In this document: positions 1-9,353 of the stretch, piece after piece
Layout of the letters: the number at the start of each line of letters is the position of its first letter
Numbering within the stretch: the stretch's first letter is position 1
Origin: Ophiostoma sp. CBS 140.51
Taxonomy: Eukaryota; Ascomycota; Sordariomycetes; Ophiostomatales; Ophiostomataceae
Direction: 5' to 3'
NCBI GenBank assembly: GCA_029298735.1
Contig: JANSLP010000015.1
Location: 124,001-188,000, forward strand
Length of the DNA stretch: 64,000 bases
Program-made: the position numbers and the translations under genes
Notes under the pieces: generated by a model
The model's database searches: none
What the model was told of the DNA's origin: nothing
What the model saw: the letters and a program-made list of their open reading frames with translations, nothing else

Positions 1-561
1 TCTGTCTGCTGCTCTCGACAAGCAGACCAACTCGGAGAACGGTGTCCAGACCTCGTATGCCCAGGGTGCTCTAGCCTCCTACTTTTTGTTCAACATTATC
101 TTTTCCTTCACCTATACACCCCTCCAGGCCGTCGTCCCCACGGAAGCTCTCGAGACCACGACCCGCGCCAAGGGTCTCGCTGCGTCCGGTGTCATTGTCA
201 ACGCCATTGGCTTTATCAACCAGTTCGCCGGCCCCATTGCTCTCGGCAACATTGGCTACAAGTACATTTACATTTTCGTGGGCTGGGACATTGTCGAGTC
301 CGGTCTGTGGTATCTCTTTGGGTATGTTTTTCTTCTGTCCTCGCTCCGCTCGTTTATCTCCTCGCTTCGCCCGCTCCTCTTCACTCAGTCGCCGTTACTA
401 ACACTCTCAGTGTCGAATCGCAAGGCCGTACTCTCGAGCAGCTCGAGTGGGTCTACAACCAGCCCAACCCCGTCAAGGCGTCTCTCCACGTCGACAAGGT
501 CATTGTCCAGGCCGACGGTACCGTCACCGAAAAGGTTGTTTCCTCGCCGCCGTCGGTGTAA
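1..561 (+). CDS. MFS sugar transporter, C-terminal part (5' end outside window)
   Basis: The gene starts before the window, and reading begins in frame at base 2. It encodes the last transmembrane segments of a major facilitator superfamily sugar porter. Visible hallmarks are PTEALETTTRAKG in the cytoplasmic loop, the helix residues NAIGFINQFAGPIAL, and a final helix ending WYLFG. One intron spans 322-410 (donor GTATGT, branch site TACTAAC at 396-402, acceptor CAG). The last exon (411-561) gives a tail starting VESQGRTLEQLEW, typical of the lactose permease/hexose transporter group of filamentous fungi. It should act in the plasma membrane as a proton-linked sugar uptake carrier. The substrate cannot be read from this fragment. 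Family assignment is firm; the exact subfamily is inference. Confidence 0.88.
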   Translation, partial: SVCCSRQADQLGERCPDLVCPGCSSLLLFVQHYLFLHLYTPPGRRPHGSSRDHDPRQGSRCVRCHCQRHWLYQPVRRPHCSRQHWLQVHLHFRGLGHCRVRSVVSLWVCFSSVLAPLVYLLASPAPLHSVAVTNTLSVESQGRTLEQLEWVYNQPNPVKASLHVDKVIVQADGTVTEKVVSSPPSV

Positions 562-805
562 TTACAGCGAAGAACATAGCAATCTGGGGAAAAGAAGTTG
601 TTGGAAAGAGACAAGTAGTGGGGACTTGGGTTTTTGTGGTTGTAATTGGATTGTGGATGTATTCATATGTTGATTGTTTACGCTTGCTTCCCTCGGATCT
701 CAACTCTCAACTGTATTGCCATGGCAAAAATAGCAAGGACAGCCAATCATTCTTATTTGTTGTCATTTTGACATTTTTGTCCTTGTTCTTTCACTCTTTC
801 TTTCC

Positions 806-847
806 GTGATCTGTGATCTGTCGTCTGTGATCTGTGATCTGTGATCC
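806..847. repeat. Tandem 7-mer repeat, six units
   Basis: Six consecutive units of GTGATCT are present. Units 1, 2, 4 and 5 are perfect; unit 3 reads GTCGTCT and unit 6 reads GTGATCC. This is a short minisatellite in non-coding DNA between the transporter and the ADP-ribosylglycohydrolase gene. Confidence 0.9.
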
Positions 848-1031
848 TTCAGTGCGACTTTGGCAGATGGTTGGTGTGCGTCCCCAATTCGGCAATTGAG
901 GTTTAGGCAGCACCAGGCACACAGCCGCTAAACCGTAAGGCTGACTTGAACTCTCAACTTTCCATCAACAAACTTACCATCCACATCTCATCGTGAACAA
1001 CAACAGCACAACAAGGAAATAAACGAAATAC

Positions 1032-1055
1032 ATGCGCTGTGCACCATTGTCATAA
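1032..1055 (+). promoter_or_regulatory. Upstream ORF of 7 codons plus stop
   Basis: ATG at 1032 opens a short frame (MRCAPLS) that stops at TAA 1053-1055, 12 nt before the main ATG at 1068. If it lies in the transcript, it would be expected to reduce initiation at the main start. Whether it is transcribed is unknown. Confidence 0.4.
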
Positions 1056-1067
1056 ACCACCTACAGA

Positions 1068-2195
1068 ATGGCTCCAACAAAACAACGTCTCCTCGGCGCT
1101 CTTCTCGGTGTCCACGCCGGCGACAGTTTCGGCGCCGCGCACGAGTTTGACTCCTGGTATACCATCCAGAAGAACTTCCCGCCCAACGGCAACATCCCGC
1201 GGGCCATCACAGGCGGCGGACCGTTTAAATGGTCACCGGGACACGCCACGGACGACACAGACAACACCCGCGCAGTATTGCTTGCATATAGTGAGGTCGT
1301 CGTCAAAGCCGCTGCCGACAAGGAGCAGTACGGCACAGAACCCACCGATACGTTTTTGAGTATCAGCCAGACCGCCGGTAAGCACATGCTGCAATGGTAT
1401 TCAGGACCGTGGCCTGGACGGCCGGACCGATCACGGCCCAAGGATGTGGGCGGAGCGACATCGGCTGGCCTCACCCTGTTTGCCAGGGCGGCACGACAAG
1501 ATCCACGCAAGGCTGGTGCAGGCCCCGGCCGATGTGGCAACGGCAGCTTGATGCGGTGTATTCCGACGGCGCTGTTTGCACGAGACCATGAGCGACTGGT
1601 GCAAGAAACGACACTCATCTCCGCCATTACGCACAACGACTGGCGATGCATCCTGGCGTGTGTGGCATACAACGTCATGGTACGCGAGATGGTGTACAAC
1701 GACGTGACGCCAGATACGGCAGTCTCAAAAGCACTTGAAGTGTTAGCCGACCCTGAGACGAGTGACACTGTCGTCGCTGCTTTGACCGTGGGCAGTGCTG
1801 CACCCGATACGTCGACGTATGACGCCAACCGAGCTGAGGTTGAGGCTGCCATCGAGAAGTGTCGTGGTCCCGACTTTGACGTCGGCGTGCTGGCGAATGT
1901 TGGACCACAAAAGGCGGAACTCAAGGACGGCGAAAAGGCTCTTCCTCTGGCGGGAAACGGCTACGTGCTCGAGTCACTATCACTAGCTGTGGGTGCCCTT
2001 CTCGATACAAAACGATCATGGGAAGACTTGATTGTGGACGTTGTCCGTGTCGGCCGTGATACCGACACAAATGGTGCCATTGCCGGCGGGCTTGTGGGTG
2101 CGCGCGACGGACTTGATGCCATCCCGGCCGAATGGAGGGCCAAGCTGCAGTTTCGTGACGAGTTTACCAAGCTCGTGGACCAGATTTGTGGGTGA
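1068..2195 (+). CDS. ADP-ribosylglycohydrolase (DraG/ARH) family protein
   Basis: This is a 375-residue intronless protein of the ADP-ribosyl-glycohydrolase fold. These enzymes use a binuclear metal centre to remove ADP-ribose from proteins or related molecules. Both metal-binding signatures are visible: the N-terminal DDTDNT (Asp62, Asp63, Asp65), preceded by GDSFGAAHEF, and the C-terminal GRDTDTNGA (Asp331, Asp333, Thr334) followed by the GLVGARDG glycine turn. A GNGSLMR motif lies between them. Length matches the family (about 300-400 aa). There is no signal peptide or membrane segment, so it is probably cytosolic or nuclear. It converges on the GFA gene with only 75 bp between stop codons. 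The true substrate (ADP-ribosyl-arginine, -serine, or a small molecule) cannot be told from sequence. Confidence 0.92.
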   Translation: MAPTKQRLLGALLGVHAGDSFGAAHEFDSWYTIQKNFPPNGNIPRAITGGGPFKWSPGHATDDTDNTRAVLLAYSEVVVKAAADKEQYGTEPTDTFLSISQTAGKHMLQWYSGPWPGRPDRSRPKDVGGATSAGLTLFARAARQDPRKAGAGPGRCGNGSLMRCIPTALFARDHERLVQETTLISAITHNDWRCILACVAYNVMVREMVYNDVTPDTAVSKALEVLADPETSDTVVAALTVGSAAPDTSTYDANRAEVEAAIEKCRGPDFDVGVLANVGPQKAELKDGEKALPLAGNGYVLESLSLAVGALLDTKRSWEDLIVDVVRVGRDTDTNGAIAGGLVGARDGLDAIPAEWRAKLQFRDEFTKLVDQICG

Positions 2196-2270
2196 AGCGG
2201 AAGGTGAACAGTGACGGAAATGTATTATGTATCTAACGAATTAACTCGATTTATGCCTCTCACGCCTCTC

Positions 2271-3083
2271 TCATGCCTCTCCTATCACGTATCCGTCTGT
2301 CCCTTCGTCTGACCGCGTCACTTTCAAATGCCCCAAGTGTGCCTGAATTCCATCCAAGATGCGGACATTGACCGGCATCACATCCAGATTTTGTCGGACC
2401 AATTCCTGCTTCTCGGGCGACAGCCGTGCCACCACCTCGGCTGGTGGTCCGTACACATTCATAAATACGTGTGCGCCGCAGGTCGTGCAAAACGGGTGGC
2501 CCATGAACCGCCGCGGGCCAAACTTGTAGTCGCGTGTGTGTTGAGCAGCCCCGCGCACGAGGACTTGTCCTTTCTGGGCATAGGCACCCAGCCAGGCCTT
2601 GCGTGTGCAGATGCTGCAGTTGTCTTCTTTGAGAGGCATATCCGCGAGGGGGGCGAGGAGCTCGACGGCAACGGAGCCGCAGAGGCAGGCTCCGGTGGAG
2701 GGAAGTGACCCCACGGGAACGGTATCTGCCGTACTCACGAGTTGTTTGTCGTAGTCGAAGGGGTTGATTTCTCGGACTGCTCTCAGGTTCGCCAAGCGCT
2801 TCCCCACGAGCGGTCCCTTGACATGGGTTCCAAACAGACCGGTCCCGCAGGCACCACAAAATTCGTAGATTAACAAGCCGGAACGGTAGACAGACAGTGG
2901 TGTGTCGTCAGCTGTCGTCGCCACCAGTGTTCCTTCCTCGACAACATGCCAGATGCAGCCTTGCTTCGTGCAGGCGACGCAGGTGCACAAGACCGTGGGG
3001 ATCTGTTTATCGGTGGTGGCTTCGCCGCCGACCTGCAGCTCGAACCGATGCCGGCCGCAGTGGCAATTTCCGTGGTAGACCAT
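2271..3083 (-). CDS. GFA/CENP-V domain protein with two tandem domains
   Basis: This is a 270-residue protein with two successive zinc-binding domains of the glutathione-dependent formaldehyde-activating enzyme (GFA)/CENP-V family. Domain 1 (about 1-115) has NCHCG near the N-terminus, the pair CTCVACTKQGC and the closing CGACG. Domain 2 (about 130-250) has ACLCG, CSICTRKAW and CTTCG. Every expected cysteine cluster is present in both halves, so neither copy looks decayed. Fungal members are common and mostly uncharacterised. Formaldehyde-glutathione chemistry is known for the bacterial Gfa enzyme but is only inferred here. Start is the ATG just before YHGNCHCG. The gene is convergent with the ADP-ribosylglycohydrolase gene and divergent from the LysM gene. 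Confidence 0.9.
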   Translation of the reverse strand: MVYHGNCHCGRHRFELQVGGEATTDKQIPTVLCTCVACTKQGCIWHVVEEGTLVATTADDTPLSVYRSGLLIYEFCGACGTGLFGTHVKGPLVGKRLANLRAVREINPFDYDKQLVSTADTVPVGSLPSTGACLCGSVAVELLAPLADMPLKEDNCSICTRKAWLGAYAQKGQVLVRGAAQHTRDYKFGPRRFMGHPFCTTCGAHVFMNVYGPPAEVVARLSPEKQELVRQNLDVMPVNVRILDGIQAHLGHLKVTRSDEGTDGYVIGEA

Positions 3084-4293
3084 CGTGGTGTGCTCCGTAT
3101 GTGCTTTACACTCTGTCGAGATGAAGAAGAAGAAAAGACAACGTTATCGGTATCGAGGGAGATATCGCCATCCAAACGGTGTAGATCATTCAGGGATTAT
3201 CCCACGTTACTGCGATTGCGGGGAACGAGGAAAACAGGCGAGCAGGCACACCACCGTCGCCCGGCCGCCGTTTCCGTCTTAACCGTGCAGGGAAGGTGGT
3301 TGATAAAAGTGTGTGCAGAGAAATACAACCTTAATTGTTGATGTGAATCTGGACTTGAAGAAATTGACAAAAAAAATGGAACAAATGCTTGTGTTCAAAA
3401 TAGCATCAACAAACAACAACGTTCGCTAGGTCTATCATTACACACATTGCGATGTGCTGTCTTCAGTGTTTTGAACAGTCAAATAGACAAATTGGATGAT
3501 GAATTCGTCCTCAAAATCAAGGTACGAATCTCTCTGCCTTTACTTCAACGTGAGGCGGGACGACGTCAACGCTTTTTACCACTATGAGGCATCTGTTCTC
3601 AATTCCCAGAGCCGGCTACCTATATTTCGCTTTTGTCGACATGGAGACATGTATCCCACCTGACTTGACTACATGTCGGAAGAATGGAAAGTAGGAAACG
3701 GCACCGGGTGATCATGTTGTGGTAATTTAAACATCTCAACCACACTCACCCGTTGAATTAATATACAGTCGGGCTTGGTATTTCTGTCTTTCGACCACCT
3801 TTCCAAACTCCCCAGAAAATGCCTTCCTTTTATCGTCTCTTCTTCCTCCCGTGTCCGAGCAGATGCACCCACACGTTCAATCTCACACACTTCTTTCACA
3901 CACTGACTCTCACGATCCCATAAACGTACCATCCAACACCCCGGGCTCCAGACACCATTACTCTCTGTGCTTCTTAGAAACCCGAGAAAAGCTTGTTTAT
4001 TTAGTAACGTTTGAATAAACAACGTTAAAGTTACGTAGACATGCAGCACCATGTGCCTTGTGTCTCCTATTGTTACCGCCTCGTACCAGCCGGCACAAAA
4101 TAGACTGTTCTCGCTCTTCAATACATCAGTCTAATAAGTTCATGACAAACGGCTGAAAAACCTTGTGTAGATCATCTTATTGTTTTTTTCTCTCTTTTCA
4201 GTCTTCAGACTTTTCGTCATTCTTTCAACAATGGTCCAGTGATGAGTCTCATCACAAGTTGAGAGAGCCTACAACTTCTCTCATATCGTTACC
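3084..4293. other. Intergenic, divergent promoter region between GFA and LysM genes
   Basis: There is no supportable gene. Frames here are short, start at non-ATG codons and resemble nothing I recognise. It should hold both divergent promoters. The last 100 bp before 4294 are CT-rich. Confidence 0.55.
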
Positions 4294-5541
4294 ATGAGAC
4301 TTTCCCATCATAAATCGTTAAGGATGGCTTCACCACGGCGTCTACTAGCCATCATGGCTCTCCTCTCATTCACCGTTACTCCTTCCGTCGCCGTCACCTC
4401 TGCCTGTACTCTCACCGTCACTGCGCAAGCCGGCGATACATGTGCGTCTCTCGCAGCAACATGGGGCATTTCTGTGACGGCCTTCCTCCAGAACAACCCA
4501 GGAATCACCAGCTGTTCCAAGCTCGATGTTGGCGGCAGCTACTGCATCGATGCAGAGGCACATCCAATGTCGCCAGTACCATCATCCGTACCGCCATCAT
4601 CAGTCAACACCAGCAAAGGCAGCAGTCCATCAACGACAACTGGCGGGAGTGTGTCACCACCACCGCCATCTACGGGAGGCACCGTGAGCCCTGATGGAAC
4701 ATGTGGTAATGGCATCACCTGTACCGGCTCCAAATTCGGGACATGCTGCTCTGCCCACGGCTGGTGTGGCACCACAACAGACCACTGCGGTGCCGGATGC
4801 CAGGCCGGCTTTGGTAGTTGTGAAGTGCCGGGAGGCGGTGGAAATGGGACGACTACACCACCGGTGACCACAACACCCTCGACAACCCCCCCTCCAGTGC
4901 CAACACCGCCGACATCAAAGCCCACATCACCAGCACCGCCTTCGAGTATCACCGAAGTTACGCAAGTCCACACGGCCTGGACTACATTGACGACAACACG
5001 GACCACCACGACCACGACCACGACAACAACGACCATTACTAACACTGCCTACGCCACAAACACAGCCCTCATCACAAACACGGCAATGGTCACAAGGACC
5101 ACCCTTCTTCCCGTTATCACGACAGAGACCCAGACGTGGACGCAGTTTGCCACGTCTGTCTCGACCATCCTCACCAGCATGGCCACCACTCAGACACTTC
5201 GAAATACCCAAGTAGTCACGCGGACCACGACAACCACCCGGACCAGAATCGACACGTCCATCATTACGACCATTACGACAGTCACACTCGTCATATCCAT
5301 CACTGATAGGGGCCGTCCGCCTCCAGGACCGACACTGTCCATCTCCCTTGGACTACGCGACTATCAAGCACCCGCGGTCCGACTAGAGCCTTGCTGCGGC
5401 ACCGAAATTGTTCAGTGTGCTGCCACTACGGCCGGTCTGGCCGCTTCTGAGCAGAAGGCCATGGCATCAATGGCCAGTCGGGCAGCACTCGCTATGCCCG
5501 GCATGGACGTTTGCTGTGGCGCGCTGTACAACTGCTTGTAA
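4294..5541 (+). CDS. Secreted LysM and chitin-binding (CBM18) protein
   Basis: This is a 415-residue secreted protein. A hydrophobic signal peptide is visible whichever ATG is used (4294, or 4324 which gives MASPRRLLAIM). It is followed by one LysM domain (about residues 38-85: AQAGDTCASLAATWGISV, then NNPGI) and a cysteine-rich hevein-type CBM18 domain (about 134-177: GTCGNG, GTCCSAHGWCG, CGAGC). Then comes a Pro/Thr-rich linker with a run of about ten threonines, probably O-glycosylated, and a C-terminal region with two CC pairs. LysM and CBM18 bind chitin oligomers. Secreted fungal LysM proteins can mask hyphal chitin from plant or animal hosts, but that role is not shown here; cell-wall remodelling is equally possible. 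The frame stops at 5539-5541, but that TAA lies inside a GTAAGT donor. Splicing 5538-5600 would replace the end with four extra residues and stop at 5616. Confidence 0.9.
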   Translation: MRLSHHKSLRMASPRRLLAIMALLSFTVTPSVAVTSACTLTVTAQAGDTCASLAATWGISVTAFLQNNPGITSCSKLDVGGSYCIDAEAHPMSPVPSSVPPSSVNTSKGSSPSTTTGGSVSPPPPSTGGTVSPDGTCGNGITCTGSKFGTCCSAHGWCGTTTDHCGAGCQAGFGSCEVPGGGGNGTTTPPVTTTPSTTPPPVPTPPTSKPTSPAPPSSITEVTQVHTAWTTLTTTRTTTTTTTTTTTITNTAYATNTALITNTAMVTRTTLLPVITTETQTWTQFATSVSTILTSMATTQTLRNTQVVTRTTTTTRTRIDTSIITTITTVTLVISITDRGRPPPGPTLSISLGLRDYQAPAVRLEPCCGTEIVQCAATTAGLAASEQKAMASMASRAALAMPGMDVCCGALYNCL

Positions 5542-5616
5542 GTCATCAGGAGAAAATGACTCTAGAAAGATATGTTTACAAAATTCTAACAGTTTAATAG
5601 ACATCGACTGCCATAG

Positions 5617-6824
5617 TTCGAGCAGAAGCCGATTTCCACGATTCTTTTTGTGTGTCTCTATATCTAGCCCATCGCATCTGTTTCTCATTTTTGTTATCTC
5701 TATTAATCAAATTCCAATACATGAAGCAGATTTCAAATTAACCTACACATAGCAACTTATACGCTAATGTTGTGGAATAACAGAAGGAAGCAAAAAGAAG
5801 TAGGGTTCTTTAAGAGTTGAGACTATTTGTTGCACATATACTACGTCCTTTCCATTCGCTAGCTTGAGAGTAGAGCCTTATCATAGCGGGTCATCTACAG
5901 TGTATATAGCAAATTATGAGTGAGCCGGCAACATCAATTCTGATGATGAAAAGGACATTAGGTTTTAAGAAAACCATTTCTGTAAACATAACTGGGCTCC
6001 CTCATCAACTTCAATACAAGTTTACAATTAATACACTTTGACAATCCCTCCAAAGCAGCCTTGTTGACGCCGCCCAGGTCCGGTGAATGCCTGGCTCAGG
6101 GCATGCCCAGCCGCTGGCGCTGGGGCGGTTCTTGCCGTAAGGCTGCACCGATTTTATTGTGGGGCGCGTCAATACGGCGTGTCCGTCAGTGGTCGTGGTC
6201 GTCATCGCCATGTGCGTGCTGTCTTCGCCGCCCCTCTTTACGTCCTTTGCACCTGCCTTCTTTCGTCTTTTCGCAGCTGCCTCCTGCCTTCTGCCTCGTG
6301 CCCCTTTTCTAGCAACAACGGTCACACGACAGAAGGCACGCACGACCACTTTCCTTCCGATCTCCTCTTTTTCACGCACAGAAAAGGTGGCTCCCTTTTG
6401 GCGAACCCGTCTCTTCCAGCGCGGTGCTCGAGCCGTCCGCGCACCGGTGCCCTGGAAGCACCCTCACGCCCTCACCCGACGACGTCCTCCGACACAGTCT
6501 ACAGTTCCAACAGTCCCATCCACTACCAGAAATTCCTCCATCCTCGGCCACCTCCTCCGCTCGAAAGCCTCCTTCCTCGACGGCTACCGCGCTGCCCGCA
6601 GCAAGGCCGCGCTTGGCCCGCCACCGCGCATCCCGCTCCGTGAACGCTACGTCCGTTTTCGTTTAGAGACACTTCCTCGCTACCGCCAGCGTGCCCACAG
6701 CCGGCTCTACCGGTTTCTCGTCGACCGCGCCGCTCGACGCCGGGGCCGTCTATCGCAAAAGGAGCGTGACAAGGAACTTCGAAGACAAGACCAGCAATTG
6801 ACCCTCCGACTACTACCCCTCGCC
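5617..6824. other. Intergenic region and probable 5' leader of App1 gene
   Basis: An AT-rich segment (5617-6050) contains no gene. From about 6060 composition becomes GC-rich, and the App1 reading frame is open upstream to at least 6159 without an in-frame stop. ATG 6210 is the only other in-frame ATG. The stretch 6575-6824 has coding-like codon choice (Arg-rich, RERYVRFRLETLPRYRQRA), so an N-terminal extension or spliced upstream exon is possible. Confidence 0.4.
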
Positions 6825-9353
6825 ATGCAAAACAACAGCTACAACTCTGACAGCGGCGCCGAACACGGCAGCCGCCGCCGCCGGTTTGCTGCCCTAGCCA
6901 ACAATGTCTATCGCGCCGGTGTCGCTGCGGCCAGTGAGATTCGCGACCAGTACAACACCTCGCGAGCGATGCGCGACGGTGAAGGTTCGGCGAGCAGCGA
7001 CTTTGAAGAAGACCGGCCACCCAACATCCCGGGAGCGTTTCCCGATGTGACTTTCGCTACAGGCGGCGATGCCCAGATGGTGTTGTTCCCCATGTACGCC
7101 AAACGGCATGTGCGCAAGTACGGGCCGAAACATCGCGAGGCGGCGCAGCGGTACGAGCGGGAACGGTACGGCTACGACAGAGACACTCGTGATGACGACT
7201 CGGATTCCTCGAATGGCAACAACCGAATGAACGTCGGGAGACACCCCGACGCGGCGCCCAACTGGAGCCAAGAATTTGCGCGGCTCGAAGACGAAAAGGC
7301 TGTGGTTGACGTCAATGTGCACGGCTGGCTGTACCTGGCGAACCGGGGTCCACTGACGCGCAAGAACCGCCTTCTGATCGGATTGGCGAGACGTTTGAGT
7401 GGCATCCCAGCACCCAACCAGTGGGCGCCGGTTGCTGGAGGTCCTGATGCTAGCGTTGCAACCGCTTCACCGGCATCTGGTATTGCACCGGGCGAAGACT
7501 TAAGAGAGGCACAAAAGATTATGCGCGCCGCCGAGGCCATTGAGCGCCGCGGGCAGGGCGAGAAGGAAGTGGCTAACCGCGGTCAGTATAGCGAGACGCC
7601 CGAGACGGCGGCCAGCTACGACGACGATAGCAGCTCCGACGACGCAGCAAGCCGGCAACGGCCACCCAAATCATACCCACCACCGCCGGGACCGGGCAAG
7701 CTGACACCCAAGTCGTCGTGGTCTACAACCGGTACAGGTGCCGCCGGTCTCGAGATGACCGAAGCCGAGCTGATGGCCGCCAACACAAACCTGCTGGCCC
7801 GCCTGGGACCCTTTTTGACAACGCCCGTCGTCGACCAACCCGTCACATTGTTCTTTTACAACGAAACGCAGTCGCAGTCACGCACCGTCACCACATCCGA
7901 CGCCGGTCACTTCTCGACCTGCGCCGCTCTCGAGTTTGTCCCGACCCACGTGCGCGTGCTCGTGTCCAGTAGCAATGGTATCAGCACATCAAGTGGCGCC
8001 GATAGAGTGCCCGCCAACGTCAGCGAAACCGCTTTGGTCAACAGTCTGACCGACCCTCTGTCGGCCGTCGCCCCCATTGACCTCGTCGAAGACCGCGGCG
8101 TCAGCCTCATCAGCGACATTGACGATACCATCAAAGCATCCAATATTGCCCTTGGCACGCGGGAGATTTTCCGCAACACGTTTGTCAAAGCCCTCGACGA
8201 AATGGCTGTCGAGGGCGCCCGCGAGTGGTATACGACGCTGCACCAGTTGGGCGTCCAGTTCCACTACTGCTCCAACAGTCCCTGGCAGCTGTTTCCCATG
8301 TTAACGACGTTCTTTAAGCTCGCGGGACTGCCGAGAGGACCTTTGCATCTCAAGCAGTACAGCGGCATGCTCCAGGGCATCTTTGAGCCCGTGGCCGAGC
8401 GGAAACGCGGTACGCTCGAAAAGATTTTGCGTGACTTCCCGCACCGCCGGTTCTTGCTTGTGGGTGACAGCGGCGAGGCCGATCTGGAGGTCTACACCGA
8501 TCTGGTGCTGGCCCACCCGGGTCGCGTTCTGGCCATTTTCATTCGCGACGTCACCACGCCCGAGCAGCCGGGCTACTTTGATGCCACAAGGACGCCAGTC
8601 GAGCGGACTGGTGGTGCCAATGCAGCCCGCCGTCCTGCCCTGCCTCCACGCATGGCCACGGCGCCGCCCAAACCTGAACCGGAAGGCCCCGTCATGGGTA
8701 CTCTAATTGATTTTGACGATATCGCCGACAGCGGGCCTTCGTCTTCCGCCACGAATGTCGGCGCTGGTGGTGGTCTCCCTTCTACCATTCCTCCCCTCTC
8801 TACTTCTTCCTCCTCCACCTCGGTCAACACGACTGGTGGTGGTGGTACAGGAAGAAAACCACTACCGCCGCCACGGCCCTCCAAGCCGCTCGCTCTACGG
8901 AGCTCCATGGCGGCGTCCTCTACATCTGTGTCGTCACAAACACCCTCCCCTACAACAAGTGCTCCCTCTTCCCGTCTTGTCCCGCCGCCGCCGCCGCCAC
9001 GGAAACCTGTTGGCTCAGCAACGAGTACAGCCAACAACAGCGGGCGTAGTAGTCCACGTGTGGCTTCGGATGCTGATGACGTGCCCCCGCCGCCGCTGCC
9101 GAGGAGAATGCAGACTGGTGACCTTCGGAGTGATCGGACTGAACCACACTATGACCGTCCCGATCGCCCTGCCCAACAGCAACAGGCCCTCCCGCCCAAC
9201 AAAAAGGTCGACATGTGGCGGCGTCGGCTGGCCCATGCACAGGACGTGCTGGGCCCCCAGGGTGTCGCTCTGTATACATGGCGTCGCGGACAGGATGTCG
9301 CCGTCGAGGCCATTGGCATTGTCAAGCAGGCCATGAAGGAGCATGGTCTGTAG
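6825..9353 (+). CDS. APP1: App1-type phosphatidate phosphatase (actin patch protein)
   Basis: From ATG 6825 this encodes 842 residues. The N-terminal part carries the conserved block VNVHGWLYLANRGPL and LIGLARRLSGIP. The catalytic domain (about 370-580) has the HAD-type DxDxT motif at Asp431-Ile-Asp433-Asp-Thr435 in SDIDDT. It then has HYCSNSPWQL, a lysine-bearing ERKRGTLEKIL and GDSGEADLEVY, all typical of the App1 phosphatidate phosphatase domain. The C-terminal quarter is proline-rich with PPPPPPRKP and PPPPLPRR tracts suited to SH3 binding, plus LIDFD at 627-631, which fits the clathrin-box consensus. Yeast App1 dephosphorylates phosphatidate at cortical actin patches and works with endocytic proteins. 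The ATG at 6825 was chosen because homologues start near SRRRRFAALANNVYRAG. An in-frame extension upstream cannot be excluded. Confidence 0.88.
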   Translation: MQNNSYNSDSGAEHGSRRRRFAALANNVYRAGVAAASEIRDQYNTSRAMRDGEGSASSDFEEDRPPNIPGAFPDVTFATGGDAQMVLFPMYAKRHVRKYGPKHREAAQRYERERYGYDRDTRDDDSDSSNGNNRMNVGRHPDAAPNWSQEFARLEDEKAVVDVNVHGWLYLANRGPLTRKNRLLIGLARRLSGIPAPNQWAPVAGGPDASVATASPASGIAPGEDLREAQKIMRAAEAIERRGQGEKEVANRGQYSETPETAASYDDDSSSDDAASRQRPPKSYPPPPGPGKLTPKSSWSTTGTGAAGLEMTEAELMAANTNLLARLGPFLTTPVVDQPVTLFFYNETQSQSRTVTTSDAGHFSTCAALEFVPTHVRVLVSSSNGISTSSGADRVPANVSETALVNSLTDPLSAVAPIDLVEDRGVSLISDIDDTIKASNIALGTREIFRNTFVKALDEMAVEGAREWYTTLHQLGVQFHYCSNSPWQLFPMLTTFFKLAGLPRGPLHLKQYSGMLQGIFEPVAERKRGTLEKILRDFPHRRFLLVGDSGEADLEVYTDLVLAHPGRVLAIFIRDVTTPEQPGYFDATRTPVERTGGANAARRPALPPRMATAPPKPEPEGPVMGTLIDFDDIADSGPSSSATNVGAGGGLPSTIPPLSTSSSSTSVNTTGGGGTGRKPLPPPRPSKPLALRSSMAASSTSVSSQTPSPTTSAPSSRLVPPPPPPRKPVGSATSTANNSGRSSPRVASDADDVPPPPLPRRMQTGDLRSDRTEPHYDRPDRPAQQQQALPPNKKVDMWRRRLAHAQDVLGPQGVALYTWRRGQDVAVEAIGIVKQAMKEHGL

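Larger units (their letters stand above)
562..1067. other. Intergenic: transporter 3' UTR and promoter of the next gene
   Basis: There is no gene here. The first part is T-rich 3' UTR-like sequence. A tandem 7-mer array lies at 806-847. An A-rich leader with CAACAA motifs precedes the ATG at 1068, and an 8-codon upstream ORF lies at 1032-1055. Confidence 0.6.

Noticed and set aside
3669..4121. 150-codon minus-strand frame between GFA and LysM genes
   Set aside because: It begins at a TTG, not ATG, and its sequence matches nothing recognisable.
6159..6210. App1 start at 6159
   Set aside because: The codon is GTG, not ATG. ATG 6210 or 6825 are the only in-frame ATG choices, and 6825 fits the family N-terminus.
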